This document shows positions 1 through 11,078 of a DNA stretch of 64,000 bases, piece after piece. The first letter of the stretch is position 1; each line of letters opens with the position of its first letter. Below the pieces are notes generated by a model. That model searched no databases. It saw only the letters and a program-made list of their open reading frames with translations, and had not been told where the DNA came from. This DNA is from Miscanthus floridulus (Eukaryota; Streptophyta; Magnoliopsida; Poales; Poaceae): contig NC_089588.1 of assembly GCF_019320115.1 (NCBI RefSeq), positions 112,840,733 to 112,904,732 of the forward strand, given 5' to 3'. Made by a program: the position numbers and the translations under genes.

Positions 1-452
1 GTTTTAAATTTATAAAATTAGCAGCGATCAAATAATTTGGATTCAACAAAAGACATTAAGCTATCTGATTGATCAAGGGATGTCATGATATTAACATCAA
101 GCCTTCTCTATGTCACCCAATTCTGAAGGGATAAATCAGGTGCATATTACATGTGTGCCGGGATCAATTTCCACACATGCAACGACTTCATTAATGGTCC
201 AAAACACAGTGTTCATACAAAAGAGCGTAAACGAGTACAAGTATCATTATTACAAGCCTTTATCAAAGTCTAGCGGCAACATAAACGATAGCATCCAACG
301 AAAGGTAAAGACGACAACGACATTGTAGCGGATCCACCTCACCACAGGAAGGTCGACGGCAGGAACACGAGCCTAACACCCAGGTAGATCTTCAGGAAAC
401 TCCTCCAATCTTGTGTATCCGAGCAGCCTTTATTTTGTGATTATAGCAAGGG

Positions 453-471
453 TGAGTCCATGTCGAACTCA
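453..471 (-). other. Diverged LTR hairpin (element G copy)
   Basis: A 5-bp stem TGAGT/ACTCA encloses a 9-base loop. On the minus strand it is preceded by CTTGCTGAGT, matching the CTTGTTGAGT before the hairpin in element A. The stem survives although most surrounding bases differ, so I treat it as the homologue of the hairpins in A, B, C and D. Confidence 0.35.
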
Positions 472-726
472 GCAAGTACATGCGGAAAATAAATGATATG
501 CAAAGCTTAAAACCAAGGTAGGCTGACTCAAGCTTACTGTGGATTGGCTTTTTAGTTGGCAAATTTTGTTAGTACAACCTGATTACTAAGATGAGTGAAA
601 GATCCCAACCATTAATTATCATGAAGAACATTATTATATCATCATCATATACCGAGGTAGCCACCTCCATCTGAAGAAAATCACCTGCTATTCAACTGTC
701 CATATTCTAATCATGTGAGGGTCTGT

Positions 727-1288
727 GCCGCTCATAACCATGAGCACGGCTGATATACCAGGTTTAAAACTCTGCACAGATGTACATTTTTACCCTCAAG
801 TCGTGATCCCCATATGCCCGAGGTGATCAGCCCCGAAACACTACCGAGGTGAGCAGGTAGGGTCTCACTACGAGACTGTTCACATGTTCTAATTAATAGA
901 ATGCAACCTGCAAGGTTTTGCCTAGGCGCCGAAAGCCGTCCCCGTAGCCACGGGACCCGGACATCCACAACTTAATATTCATTACCTAGGTTACTCTCTT
1001 ACGCCTAGCCGCTCATAACCGTGAGCACAGCTGATATACTAGGTTTAAAACTCTGTAGAGATGTACATCTTTACCCTCAAGTCGTGATCCCCATATGCTC
1101 GAGGTGATCAACCCCGAAACACTACCGAGGTGAGCAGGTAGGGTCTCACTACGAGACTGTTCACATGTTCTAATTAATAGAATGCAACCCGCAAAGTTTT
1201 GCCTAGGCGCCGAAAGCCATCCCCGTAGCCACGGGACCCGAACATCCGCAACTTAATATTCATTACCTAGGTTACTCTCTTACGCCTA
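727..1288. repeat. 281-bp tandem duplication, two copies
   Basis: Copy 1 (727-1007) and copy 2 (1008-1288) are adjacent direct repeats, each opening with GCCGCTCATAACC and closing with TCTCTTACGCCTA. They differ at only a few positions, so the duplication is fairly recent. It lies inside the LTR fragment and contains no ORF of note. Confidence 0.95.
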
Positions 1289-1628
1289 CCCGGTAAGCTA
1301 CACCCTACTAGTAGAGGTCCTGCTAATATGTCAAGCCAGAGCCATATGGCTTGAGGATGTACGGTAAGTCCCAGGTGGTTGCTCCACGAACCGATCCTTA
1401 GGGAGAGTAAACACGAGTACCCCTAAAACAGGAAAGGGCTCCAATACTCGTTCCCCTTTCACCTTAAACCAAGTTGCTATAAAAGCATCTTTTAAACATC
1501 ATCATGTTGCAATAAGCCATTAGTCAAGATTACATTTATCATCATGTGTCATTGAGGGTGGAGCAGCTAAGCATAACTACACAACCCATTATAAAACCCT
1601 AGGGGTAACAAGGAAGGAAAAAGTAGGG

Positions 1629-1817
1629 CTACTCAGGTCCATAGGGTTTACATAATTGAGACACATGCAATGTAAGTAAAGGTGAATTAAATAGTGAATA
1701 GGTAATCAAGATGATCAAACGGTGCCCGCACTTGCCTTGATCAAGGTCAGGCTGCTCAAACTCCTCCGGGACTTGCTCCTCGTCTCCCACGAACGGATCG
1801 TCCTCTAAACGCATCAA
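1629..1817 (-). other. Short acidic ORF in LTR leader (element G)
   Basis: This 62-codon ORF encodes a strongly acidic N-terminal half with repeated Asp/Glu, followed by DLDQGKCGHR, which lies at the conserved GGCAAG block. Similar short acidic ORFs at the same place are seen in elements A, B and C. It is probably part of the retrotransposon leader rather than a host gene. Whether it is translated is unknown. Confidence 0.3.
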
Positions 1818-1941
1818 GCATCACACACGGGAGCAAAACATGCAAGCAAACATGCATTTAATTAGAACAGGACACCATTACAATGAATCAGAAGTAAACA
1901 AGCTCATAAAAGTGTTCTACGCGTCGAGACCTGGATTTTTT

Positions 1942-4900
1942 TCATCCACATATCTGATGCTTGGGAAGATTGGGATGGATTTCAGCTGCATGCCTCAGCG
2001 CAGCCTCCAATTCCCTTACCTCTTCCTTGCTAGCGCCTCTAGAACGCAAATAAATTTTGACATCCTGGAGTGATGGCAGGTTTCCCAGACCCAACTCAGG
2101 ACCATCACCATTGCAGGTGATTTGTCTAGCCGCCTGTACACAGAACTCAAAGTTAAGAATTTCCAGCCTTGGCATAGCTCCTTGCTGAAACACTATAGGC
2201 CCTATAGATCCTCCGAACTGGAACAATACAAGGCATGGGAATAATCCAGCACCAATGATGAATCCCCCAAGGGTTCCAAGATTTTTTGGATCCACCGACA
2301 GTTTTAGCAGACGGAGAGCTGGCAACCTCCCAAGGGTTTCGAGATTGACCTGCCCTAAATCCCTCACAGCAATGGATAGGTATACAAGGTCCAGTAGATA
2401 AGACTGATTCATCCTTGCTGGCAGTGTTGAGAACCAGCATGGCCATTCTATATCCAATCTACATAGATGTTGAGGGGCAACCCAGGCATCCAATCCACCA
2501 AAGTCCCATTGATTATCTCCAAAAGTCTTGATGTATAGATATTCGATATTTTGCAGCTTGGATAGGCACTCCACCAGCTTCCCACTCCAATCAATGAACA
2601 GCAAAATATGAAGCACTCTCAGTTTCATTAGCTGGCCCAACTCTTCTATAATGTCAATGGAGACGGTAATGTCTAAAGTTGACAGCACTTCAAGGTTTGT
2701 TAGGCTCCCAATCCCATTTGGCACTCTTGTAAACTCATCAATGTACAGGCACATCAAATTTTTGAGCTGAACAACAGTTGATGGCAAGCTAAACATATTG
2801 TTGCCCCTCACATCCAAAGTCTGTAGAAATTTTAGGTTTCCTATTTGTTGAGGAAGCTGAGCAATGTGTGTGGCACATAGTCCTAGGTACCTCAACTTCA
2901 ATAAATCCTTAAGGTACACAAGGCTGTAACCTCGTGAAAGATCACAATCTTGTAAATTCAGGACTCGTAAAACTCGGAATCTCCAAAGGACTGGCATTAC
3001 ACAAAATGCTGATGGAAAGACAACAGCTGACCTTACATGTTGCAAGTTTGTAGTATGTAGAGGCATAGCGTTATCTTCTTTACCATATTGAAGAGACAAC
3101 CTCCGAAATATCTTTGATGGAGATGTGTACCGCACACCATTTAATATAGTAACTAAATTTTCTTCACTTGACAAGAAGCAAATAAGATCGTGCACCATAT
3201 GATGTACATGACAAGCATATATCAAGCCAGTGTACCTCTCATAGATAGGTTGGATCATACTTCTGTTCATGAGTTCATTGAAGTAACTGTCGCCAATTGC
3301 AAATAGACTCTTACCTTGGTTTTCACATTGAATAAAGCCTTCGGCTATCCACATCCATATCAAACGATCTTTTTCAATTTTATAATCTGCCGGAAACATG
3401 CTTAAATATAATAAGCAAGTTCTCAGATGGGAGGGCATTTCATAATAGCTAAGTGATAATATCTTTCTCATATTAACCACATCAGTACTATCGCTAAGAC
3501 CAGTGCCAATAGAGTTGTACACATCATACCAATCAATCTCATTTCTTGCTTTAGATGCTAGAAGACTAGCTATTGTAACAATAGCCAAGGGAACACCACC
3601 ACATTTCTGTAGTATTCTCTTGGATACTTCAGCCAGCTCCTTATTCAGACATTTTTCTATGTCTTCAATGCTGTCCTTGTTTTCGTTACCAAATATTCTT
3701 CTGTACAACAACTTTTGGGAGTTACTCAGGGAAAGGGGTTTCAACTTGTAAGCACCACCAACTTCTTCCGCAACACCAAAATTACGCGTTGTTGTGATAA
3801 TTATGTATCCAATATCATTATCAGGCAAGGCACGTCTAATCGTTTGCCAGACTGAGATATCCCATATGTCATCAATAACAAGAAAATACCTACACACAGG
3901 GCAAGTTATTAGCAAAAACTAATAAAATTATGATGGGAAGTTCTATTGTTCATGAACCAAATTGTGCCGATTAAGCTAACTGGAACAATGCAAATGAACT
4001 CATGAGTTAGACAAGATTAACATGTCCATAGACAAAAGAAGTCAACTCAGAATCTTAACCAAAAACAAAAAAAAAAGACACCCAGGGAAAAAAAATTACT
4101 GTCATTGCTCATATTATTTCCACTGAACAATGATGTTTAAAACATAAGTGGCTGTATTTTTTTATTTAACTAGGACATGCATGCACATTTCTCATTAACC
4201 TTGTTTGGCCCTAGGACGTGCAAAACTTAACAGCGCCAAAACAATTCATATGCACACACTAATTGCAGGAATGCTTGTGCTTCCATACCTTTTATGTTGA
4301 AGGAATTCTCTGAGTTCATTGATGAGCTGCTGCTCGTAAACAAAAGTTTCATTGATGCTGTCATCGTATTTATTCCTATCAAGTTGATACAGGATGTCCT
4401 TGAATAGTTTATTCAAGTCAGGAGTTCGAGACACTGATACAAAAGCATAGCAATCGAATTGTGCACTAATCTTCTCATACACTGCATTAGCAATAGTTGT
4501 CTTTCCCATCCCACCAAATCCAACAATGGAGACTATCTTGCCTTGCTGTGAGGGCACTCCGTTCTCTCCCATCAAAATCTTGATTAACTCATCTCTAGTT
4601 TCATCAATGCCAACGAGGTCTTTAATCATTGTGTACTGAGAAAATAAACGTGGGTCCACAGTAGGTTTGGTAGGTTTATCAACACCAAGGTTAACATCGT
4701 ACCTGGGACACCTCTCGTGCACCTCTGAGACACGGCTCCTGATGCGTCTGATCCGAGGAGCAGGACTACCAATTTCAAGGAAAATAATAGCCTTTCTCAT
4801 TAACGACCTTCTATTAACGAACTTCGAGGTGCCACGCACCCTGAATTTGTCGATACTGTCCTCTATATCATAAGAGAGCTCCCTCACATCCCTGGCCCAG

Positions 4901-5091
4901 ATCTTGTCCTGAATGTCAAGCCGGTCTGGCGGCGTGTTGGAGACCTTCTCGAGGGCACCCTTCATGCTCTCGAGCTCAGATTGGATAAACCTGATCTCCC
5001 CCTTCACGCCCTGCGGCAGATTGTACTCACCGACGAGCAGCTCGCCGAGCTTGGTGATGACGCTTGGCAGCGCCCCCGTCACAACCTCCAT
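1942..5091 (-). CDS. CC-NB-ARC-LRR (CNL) disease-resistance protein, two exons
   Basis: Predicted coding exons are 5091-4289 and 3889-1942, giving 916 residues, a normal length for a grass CNL. Residues 1-150 form an Rx-type coiled-coil domain beginning MEVVTGALPSVITKLGELL, with an EDVID-like IEDSIDKF. The NB-ARC domain has a P-loop (GFGGMGKTT, about 191-199), RNBS-A, kinase-2 (FLVIDDIWD, about 270-278), RNBS-B (IIITTTRN), GLPL (CGGVPLAI, about 364-371) and RNBS-D with CLLYLSMFP. The MHD motif reads VHH (496-498) instead of VHD. Leucine-rich repeats run from about residue 530 to the end. I chose MEVV as the start because that is the usual CNL N terminus; an in-frame ATG seven codons upstream (5112) is possible. 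The splice junction restores the frame exactly inside the kinase-2 region. Such proteins act inside the cell as nucleotide-switched immune receptors that sense pathogen effectors. The frame is intact, so the gene may be functional. Confidence 0.9.
3890..4288 (-). other. Intron of the NLR gene, within the NB-ARC coding region
   Basis: On the minus strand the donor is AAAAG/GTATGG and the acceptor is TGTGTGTAG/GTATTTTC. Joining them makes an Arg codon and leads straight into YFLVIDDIWD. The 399-bp interior is AT-rich and has stops in all frames, so the two ORFs are exons rather than halves of a frameshifted gene. Confidence 0.85.
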
Positions 5092-5514
5092 GGATCGATG
5101 TGTCCTGGACAAGCTAGCGTGAGCGACGAGGTCACTGTGTGAGTCTGCCGCTCACCTGCAGTAAAGTAGGCACGGGGAGTCACTGGATTGCGAACAAGAG
5201 AAACGTGCAACAGCCTGTGCATAACACGGCGACCCCAAAACACACGCTGAAGACTAACAACTAGTTCAATCGATGAGCGAGGGTACCATGTGAAGTTGAC
5301 CGAGACCAATTTTAGGGACTCACCGCGCACCGGACGGTTGCGAATCGAGCCGCTGGTGAACGCTGGATCAAGCTGCGCTGCGCTCGTGTGGCGCTTGTTT
5401 TTGATTGTTGAAGCTCTCAGGCACCCAGCTCACTTCTCGGTGCTCACCACTGCCTTAGCTTGGAACTTGAAGTGGACGACGAAGAGTCCGACGGGACGAA
5501 CGGCAAGCCAATAC

Positions 5515-5551
<37 letters not shown>

Positions 5552-6232
5552 TATAATGGCACTGGATCCCTGTACTTACTGTCCTCTCCGATGCGGCATA
5601 CTGTAGCAGCCAACCATGAGGCGTCTGCACCTCACAATGGCCACACCCACGCGCTCAGTCTCGGACTCTCAGTGTCTGCAAGTCAAAGGTCTTCGAGCTG
5701 CCCAGAGCCCCTCCATCTATCTTCCTACTTTTTTTAAAAAAAAAAAAAAGGAATCTTCCTACTTGAAACATGATCATGCACGCCAAGCAAGCCGCAGTGC
5801 ATCTACCTACATGGCGAGAAACAGATTTAAGTAGTAATTAATATTTAGTTTGCTTCAAACACTTCCGTTTGCTGCCACTACTTCATACGTATGGACGCAT
5901 GGTGAGTTCATAACAGAGCAACGCAATTTTTTGAAAAATCCGTTCCTTCCCCAGTAAACTTGTTGATTCTTGTTTTACCTGTATTGATCGCTTGATGTGT
6001 GAACAGACGCTGCTGCCAGCTGGGGACAGGAATTCGCTGTCACTGAGCACCTACCCACTGAACACCATGATGTCGCCATTACTCGGATGGGGCGTACTGT
6101 CTCTGTAAAGTAGCTGTCCATTGGCGCCGCTGGCATTACTACAGCACAGAAAGGTCTGTAGGAAGTAATAATAGATGAAAGAGGAGATGGTTAAATCACT
6201 GTACTAGTGCACGTCACCGGAACAGGTATAGT
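5092..6232 (-). promoter_or_regulatory. Upstream region of the NLR gene
   Basis: This region presumably holds the NLR promoter and 5' UTR. I could not identify a convincing TATA box or transcription start. It contains a (GA)n microsatellite at 5517-5546 and a T/A homopolymer at about 5727-5748. No other gene was recognised; the small ORFs here are random. Confidence 0.35.
5517..5546. repeat. (GA)n microsatellite
   Basis: This is an uninterrupted GA dinucleotide run of about 30 bp, roughly 430 bp upstream of the NLR start codon. GA-rich tracts are common in grass promoters, but a role here is only inferred. Confidence 0.95.
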
Positions 6233-6235
6233 TTA

Positions 6236-6601
6236 GGACAGTCCCAACGGTGCATTGATGATGATTTTTATTCTTATTAAATGATTTGCTACGTAGGTAA
6301 AATGTTGACATGGCAATATAATTAATGAAGAAAAGAGCAAAAATCATAGAAATGGTTTCTTCATGAAGAAACCAGGTCTACTCTTGATCCAATGCACCAA
6401 GAAACCATGAAATCGCCATTGGGGAGAAACCACCAGTTTCTAGGGAGCTCGTGTCGCACTCTCATCGAAGGAAAAGATAGAGTTGGGAGAGAAAAAGAGA
6501 AAATAGTTATTACTCATAGAAACCATGGGTCGAAAAACAGTACTTTTTTGGTGCGATATCCTATGTCATAGAAACTACTAGTTTTTTCATTGGGACTGCT
6601 C
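6236..6601. mobile_element. Harbinger/Tourist-type MITE (366 bp, TSD TTA)
   Basis: The left end GGACAGTCCCAA and the inverted right end TTGGGACTGCTC match at 10 of 12 positions. The element is flanked by TTA on both sides (6233-6235 and 6602-6604), the target duplication typical of PIF/Harbinger elements. It is AT-rich and non-coding. Confidence 0.8.
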
Positions 6602-6604
6602 TTA

Positions 6605-7586
6605 GGAGAGTTTTTTTTTTTTTTGTGGGGACGCAAGGTTGGAGCAGGTAAGAATCAACTGTAGAGTGATTCAGCAAATAAATAGAGAGCAGTGGAAAGC
6701 GATGGAGAGCGGTTTTTTTAAGCTGCCAGCTCCTAGCCTGCTGTATGAATAACACGCTCCACTACGACATGTCTCTTTATAGAAAGCGTTTGGTCAAAGG
6801 CATTTCTAAGTGCCTTAATTTCTTATTGTATAAATGCATTTCTCTAAAAAGGCTTTTGAAAGTAATTTTTTAAAAGCTACACTGGAAAACGCCGTAAATA
6901 TCTACAATAATTAGAGGCGCTTTATCGAAAACGCCTTAATTGGCTACAACAATTTAAGGCGTTTTCTCAGAACGCCTTTCCTGCGTTGCCTGACAGCTTG
7001 TTCTGTTCCAAAATGTAGAAAACGATAACTCCTACTGCTCCATCTGAGGCACACGACACTATTTTTTTTTCATTCTATTCTATATTAAAACGGGGACGAC
7101 TTTCGTCCACGCACCTTTCACCACGCGCTTTATGCGATCCTACCCGGCGCCGACAGGTGGGCCCTGCTCGGTCCAACAACCTCTGGTCGCGAATCCGGCT
7201 CCCCTTCTCGCCGGATCCGGCTTCCCGCCGGGTATCGACGGATCAAGCCGAGGAGCCACAGCCGCCCCCTGTTTTTTTGTTCCAAGTTGCTTCCGGGTTG
7301 CTGCTCTCTAGCTGCTGCCTTGGAAGATGGAACAGATCGGAGAGGGGACAAGATCATCGTGACGCTACACCAAAAGGCAAAAAAATAATGCTCCACCGCA
7401 TTAATTATCTATTCCACCCATGATATCGATGCCCTCGCTTCTTCCACATGCCGCAGCATCTTTCTCTTTGCGCCGGGTGCCTACTGGTGACAGCTTTTTC
7501 TAGGCCCCTCCAATATCATCTTCTTTCCCCCAATTTCCATGTGGGTAAATTTGCTGTAGCACATTATTTAATATTGATATTTGTTA
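6605..7586. other. Intergenic DNA with CACTA-like subterminal repeats
   Basis: No gene is supported. From about 6884 to 6970 there are two 42-bp tandem units, each starting GAAAACGCC and containing CTACAA, plus an inverted GGCGTTTTCTC. Such GC-containing subterminal arrays are typical of CACTA ends, but no clear terminus is visible. About 7100-7420 is GC-rich with mirror-image ORFs on both strands and no recognisable protein. Confidence 0.3.
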
Positions 7587-7845
7587 CTCCCTCTATTCTA
7601 AATTATAAGTCATTCCAAGAATTTTGAAGAGTCAAACCATCTCTAGTTCGATCAAAATTATAGAGATAATTACAAAAATTTTGACCATTAAATAAGTATA
7701 CTATGAAAATATAATTAATGAAGAATCTAATGATACTTAGTTAGTATCATAAATATTATTATCTTATCATATAGATTTAGTCAAACTTGAGATGCTTTGA
7801 CTCTCCAAGATTCTTGGAATGACTTATAATTTGTGATGGAGAGAG
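7587..7845. mobile_element. Stowaway-type MITE (259 bp, TSD TA)
   Basis: The ends are long imperfect inverted repeats: CTCCCTCTATTCTAAATTAT on the left pairs with the ATAATTTGTGATGGAGAGAG side on the right. Both copies contain AAGTCATTCCAAGAA. The element is flanked by TA dinucleotides at 7585-7586 and 7846-7847, as expected for Tc1/mariner-derived MITEs. Confidence 0.9.
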
Positions 7846-8144
7846 TACTTAATATTGGCTTTGCTAGGAACACTTTTTAATCATGGCAATTAGCCCCTTA
7901 GACACTATATTTACTAAATTTTGGAGAATTTACTAAAACTCTAATATGTGAACAAATGTTTGGATTTTAGGGTCAGGTTTTAACGTGGGATCCACATATA
8001 GATCTATCCACACCGATCTCCATGAACTGTATGGCACATCATTTCGAAAAACTTCTATCAAATTTGCTGAAACTTTTACAAGGAACATGAGATTTTAATT
8101 CTTTTAATATGGGGGCTCACATGTAGCCATACTAATTATGATAC

Positions 8145-8460
8145 TCCCACTATCCTAAAAAATGTTGTAATTTTAAAACAGTGTTGTGCTATATTATGAT
8201 TGACAAATTTATATAGAAAATAAAGCGTAAAATACACCCTGGGTGCTTAAACTTCTCATGGATTCACACTTGGGTCCTTTAACTAAAAAAAAGTGACCAT
8301 CGTGTCCTCAATCTACCGTGGACTATCATCTAGGTCCTCCAACTAAAAACGTGACCAATTAGGTCCTTAAAGTAATGTGGCACCCGAGTAGAGGTCCATA
8401 TCTCACCACATCAACCCTATAAGCCTATGTTTTTAGAAACCCTATAAGCCTATTTAAAGG
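8145..8460. repeat. Degenerate interspersed repeat with approximately 66-bp internal periodicity
   Basis: A single MITE-like end (ACTCCCACTATCCTAAAAA) is followed by units that repeat GGTCCT, AACTAAAAA and GTGACCA about every 66 bp. No partner terminus is visible, so the class is uncertain. Confidence 0.35.
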
Positions 8461-8479
8461 CAATATGCATTACGGGGAA

Positions 8480-8690
8480 CGGAAGCTTTGTGGTATGCCT
8501 ACGGCACACGGCAAATAAGCTAAAACACTCAGTAAACTCTTCGTCGAGTGTAACACTCGGCAAAGGACACACGGCAAAAATTTATCGGCAAACTCACTTT
8601 ACGAAATGTTTTTCGTCGGACACTCGGCAAAGACGTTTCCGAGTGCCCAAAATACACTCGGCAAACATTTTTCGCAAGAAATAAAAAAAA
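8480..8690. mobile_element. CACTA transposon subterminal region
   Basis: The motif CACTCGGCAAA and variants (ACGGCAAA, ATCGGCAAA, ACTCAGTAAA) occur repeatedly. Arrays of this motif characterise the ends of a common grass CACTA family. I could not find its terminal CACTA sequence or the opposite end in the window, so this is a fragment. Confidence 0.6.
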
Positions 8691-9140
8691 ACAAATTGCC
8701 ACCGGCCGCCGCCCACCACGGCCACCACGCCACGCCAGCCTGCTTCGCCTCCGAGCGCTGAGGGCGCGGCGTCCCGCACCGCCGCCCACCACGGCCACCA
8801 CGCCTCCAAGCGGCAAGGCCACGGCAGCCCGCGTTGCCTTCTCACGGCATCCGTGTGTCGGGGCCGTGATGACCTGCGCTGTCTTTGAGTGCCATGACTG
8901 TGGCTGTGCCACCTCCTCGCGTCGAGAATGCAACGCGCTGCGCCATGGCCTCCATCTCTGCCAGGATAGGAAGATGAACTATGGTTGAGTCTAGAGAGGA
9001 ACAGAAGGCTGAGAAGGTGAGGAATGAAAGAGAGAGCGAAGAGAGAGAACGGTCGATGAGAAAGAAATAAGGATGCACTGAACGGATGTAGCTTTATTGG
9101 GATGCGAGTTGGTGGGTATTGATGCCCACACACCACACAG
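8691..9140. other. GC-rich body next to the CACTA subterminal repeats
   Basis: A block beginning CCGCCGCCCACCACGGCCAC occurs twice (about 8705 and 8780). Overlapping ORFs of 78-180 codons on the minus strand are products of base composition and resemble no protein I recognise. This is probably the interior of the same CACTA-like element. Confidence 0.3.
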
Positions 9141-9273
9141 GATGGCCACTTTTTTAGTTCGCGAACCTAAAAGTGAGAATGTAAGCGTGTGCTAGACACA
9201 CATCATAGTACTGTAGCTCTTAATCAACCAAATGTAATCCAAACAAGTCATCATTTTAAAGGATAGGACTCAT

Positions 9274-9394
9274 CGGCCTGTTCGCTTGTTGGTTTCAGCC
9301 AGCTCAAATCAGTCAGCCAATAGTGTTTTCCTCTCACTACAAATCAGCATCAGCCAGCCCAAATCAGTTCAAAAATCAACCAGCGAACAGACCG
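9274..9394. mobile_element. Short hAT-like MITE (about 121 bp)
   Basis: The ends CGGCCTGTTCGCTTGTTGG and CCAGCGAACAGACCG are imperfect inverted repeats, and the interior repeats CAGCCAGC/AAATCAG. The termini resemble a very common grass MITE. I could not confirm an 8-bp target duplication. Confidence 0.65.
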
Positions 9395-10264
9395 CATATG
9401 AGATTGCAGCCACCAGAGTACATGCTTTTACTTTAACAATCACACAGCTGATTCTGTCATGTCCATGTTATTAACATCTTAGCTAATGATACAGACCTTA
9501 GTTTTTTTTTATCATGATACAGTGCACATCCACGTACGTGAGCCAGGCCCATGCTATGTCACATGTCCAAACAAGTCCAAGCTATACCTGTTTGCTCACA
9601 TGGCAGTCCACACTGGCATTAGCGATGCTAGACCAGCACCTAAACTTGGTAAATTGTGTCACCTAGGTACATAAACTTTCAAAATGCACATCCACATGCA
9701 TGAACTAGGCCCACGCATTCAAAATGAACATTCATTTTAGTGTCAATATGGATATCTGTATTCGTATCCGTATCCATATCTGGTTCTGAGATCGGAAAAT
9801 ATGAGATATGGGATAAAATGAAGGATCACTCATATCCATTTGTATCCGATCCGGTTTCGTTCCTACCCCTAGTTATGCACACAATAGCACTTGCATCTTT
9901 GAAAGATACTGCAAGTATGACATAAGCTTGCATCATATCAAGAGCACTGTAGATGAATCTCGTAGCAAACTTTTGACGGCGTTGAAGCAACCACAAAGAT
10001 ATTAGGATTTGGAGAAGCCGCTCGTAAAGTCTATAACAATAACTCTTGAGGGTCTACCCTATATAAGAATCTAGTGTTATAGAACCATCTAGCCTAATTC
10101 TCTTGAGGGCTCCTAATTGCTCCTTACAAGCCTTGAATGGGACCCTTATATTGACTTGGTTGATGTCTACATTGATATACTCAAGGTCTAATAGAATTAT
10201 AAGTCCTCATAACACACTTGTCTCCATTACTAATCAAGTAGGATTTGAGTCACTATACAACAAG
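9395..10264. other. Intergenic DNA, no gene recognised
   Basis: The region includes a TATCCGTATCCATATC-type simple repeat at about 9745-9860. The remaining AT-rich sequence shows no coding potential that I can support. Confidence 0.5.
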
Positions 10265-10325
10265 TTGCATAATTAGAAATCCGATCGGGATCCGGCTGCC
10301 CACCGCTGGATCCGGACGCCTAACA

Positions 10326-10445
10326 CCGGATCCGGCCTCCCTCGCCGCCATAATGCCGAATCCGGCCTCCCCCACCACCGTGACGCCGGATCCAGCCTCA
10401 CCTGCCGCCGTGACGCCAGATCCAGCCTCCTTCACCGCCGAAGTT
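10326..10445 (+). repeat. 30-bp minisatellite, four copies, encoding a PDPAS-type decapeptide
   Basis: Four consecutive 30-bp units start at 10326, 10356, 10386 and 10416, each beginning CCGGATCC or a variant. In one plus frame they encode a ten-residue repeat beginning PDPAS or PNPAS, inside a 73-codon ORF (10245-10466). Because the period is a multiple of three, the frame survives repeat-number change. No known protein is recognised. Confidence 0.8.
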
Positions 10446-11024
10446 GACGCAGATGTCGAGGAGTAATGCCACCGTAGGGAGCTAAGGCCGGAGGAGGAGC
10501 GCCACCGCGCCCGTGCCCCCACTGCCCACATCGCCTGCGCCCGCTTCCTCGGTCGTGCCCACGTCGTCGGATCCGGGCTCCTCCTCGCCCGCGGCTGCTA
10601 GATCCGGGCTCCTTGTGACAGAACCGTCTAATTTATACAAGATCAAGTACGGTTGTCCCCGCTAACATGTTGGCACACCTATACTTTTACTCATATAAAC
10701 CCGGTAGTCCGCCGAGTGTCCCAAAAGACCTCGGTAAATCAACATCACAACTAAGATCGCGTGATTAAGCAAATACACATCACATACATCGGGTTGCAGC
10801 GGAAATCATATTACAAAGGGGTTAACAAATAATAGTACAAGTTTGGGTTTCAAAACCGCTTAGTGAAAACAACATAGCTTTCAAATGATTACATTAATAT
10901 AAGTTCCAAATATATTGCTAGCATAGTGACATCATCCAACAAAAGCATATAGATGAGAAGTAAGTATAGAATCACCGAGCCCACCGGTGGTTAGCCACCA
11001 TCATCAACAGGTCGAGAACATCAC

Positions 11025-11078
11025 CTGCAACAAGGTGAGATAAACCCTGAGTACTCGAATGTACTCAGCCATACTTAC
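11025..11078 (-). other. Conserved LTR hairpin module (element D copy)
   Basis: On the minus strand GTAAGT is followed by a perfect 8-bp hairpin, CTGAGTAC-N6-GTACTCAG (11047-11068), then GGGTTT and TTGTTGCAG. The module is 54 bp, identical in length to the copy in element C. The 50 bases upstream also match element C closely. Confidence 0.85.

Larger units (their letters stand above)
1..1930 (-). mobile_element. LTR fragment of a chromovirus-type retrotransposon (element G), antisense
   Basis: The stretch has no host gene but shares the layout of the LTRs of elements A-D. Read on the minus strand, it has a short acidic ORF (about 1817-1720), a GGCAAG block just after it (about 1735), and roughly 1.3 kb further on a small TGAGT/ACTCA hairpin (453-471). 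Removing the internal 281-bp duplication makes the spacing about 1.0 kb, as in the other four elements. Neither LTR end is visible: one lies off the window and the other seems lost next to the NLR gene. Assignment to the family is inferred from architecture, because overall sequence similarity is low. Confidence 0.5.

Noticed and set aside
3890..4288. NLR as a pseudogene split by a frameshift into two ORFs
   Set aside because: Consensus GT-AG splice sites restore the frame precisely inside the kinase-2 region, so an intron is the better explanation.
4490..4530. miR482/2118-type target site in the NLR P-loop coding sequence
   Set aside because: The P-loop codons differ at several positions from the usual target, and I cannot run a target score.
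9266..9402. 8-bp target duplication for the hAT-like MITE
   Set aside because: The flanks GGACTCAT and CATATGAG do not match.
10247..10270. CACTATACAAC as the left end of the CACTA-like element
   Set aside because: It matches the right terminus CACTACTACAATAAAA poorly, and the flanking 3-bp sequences do not agree.
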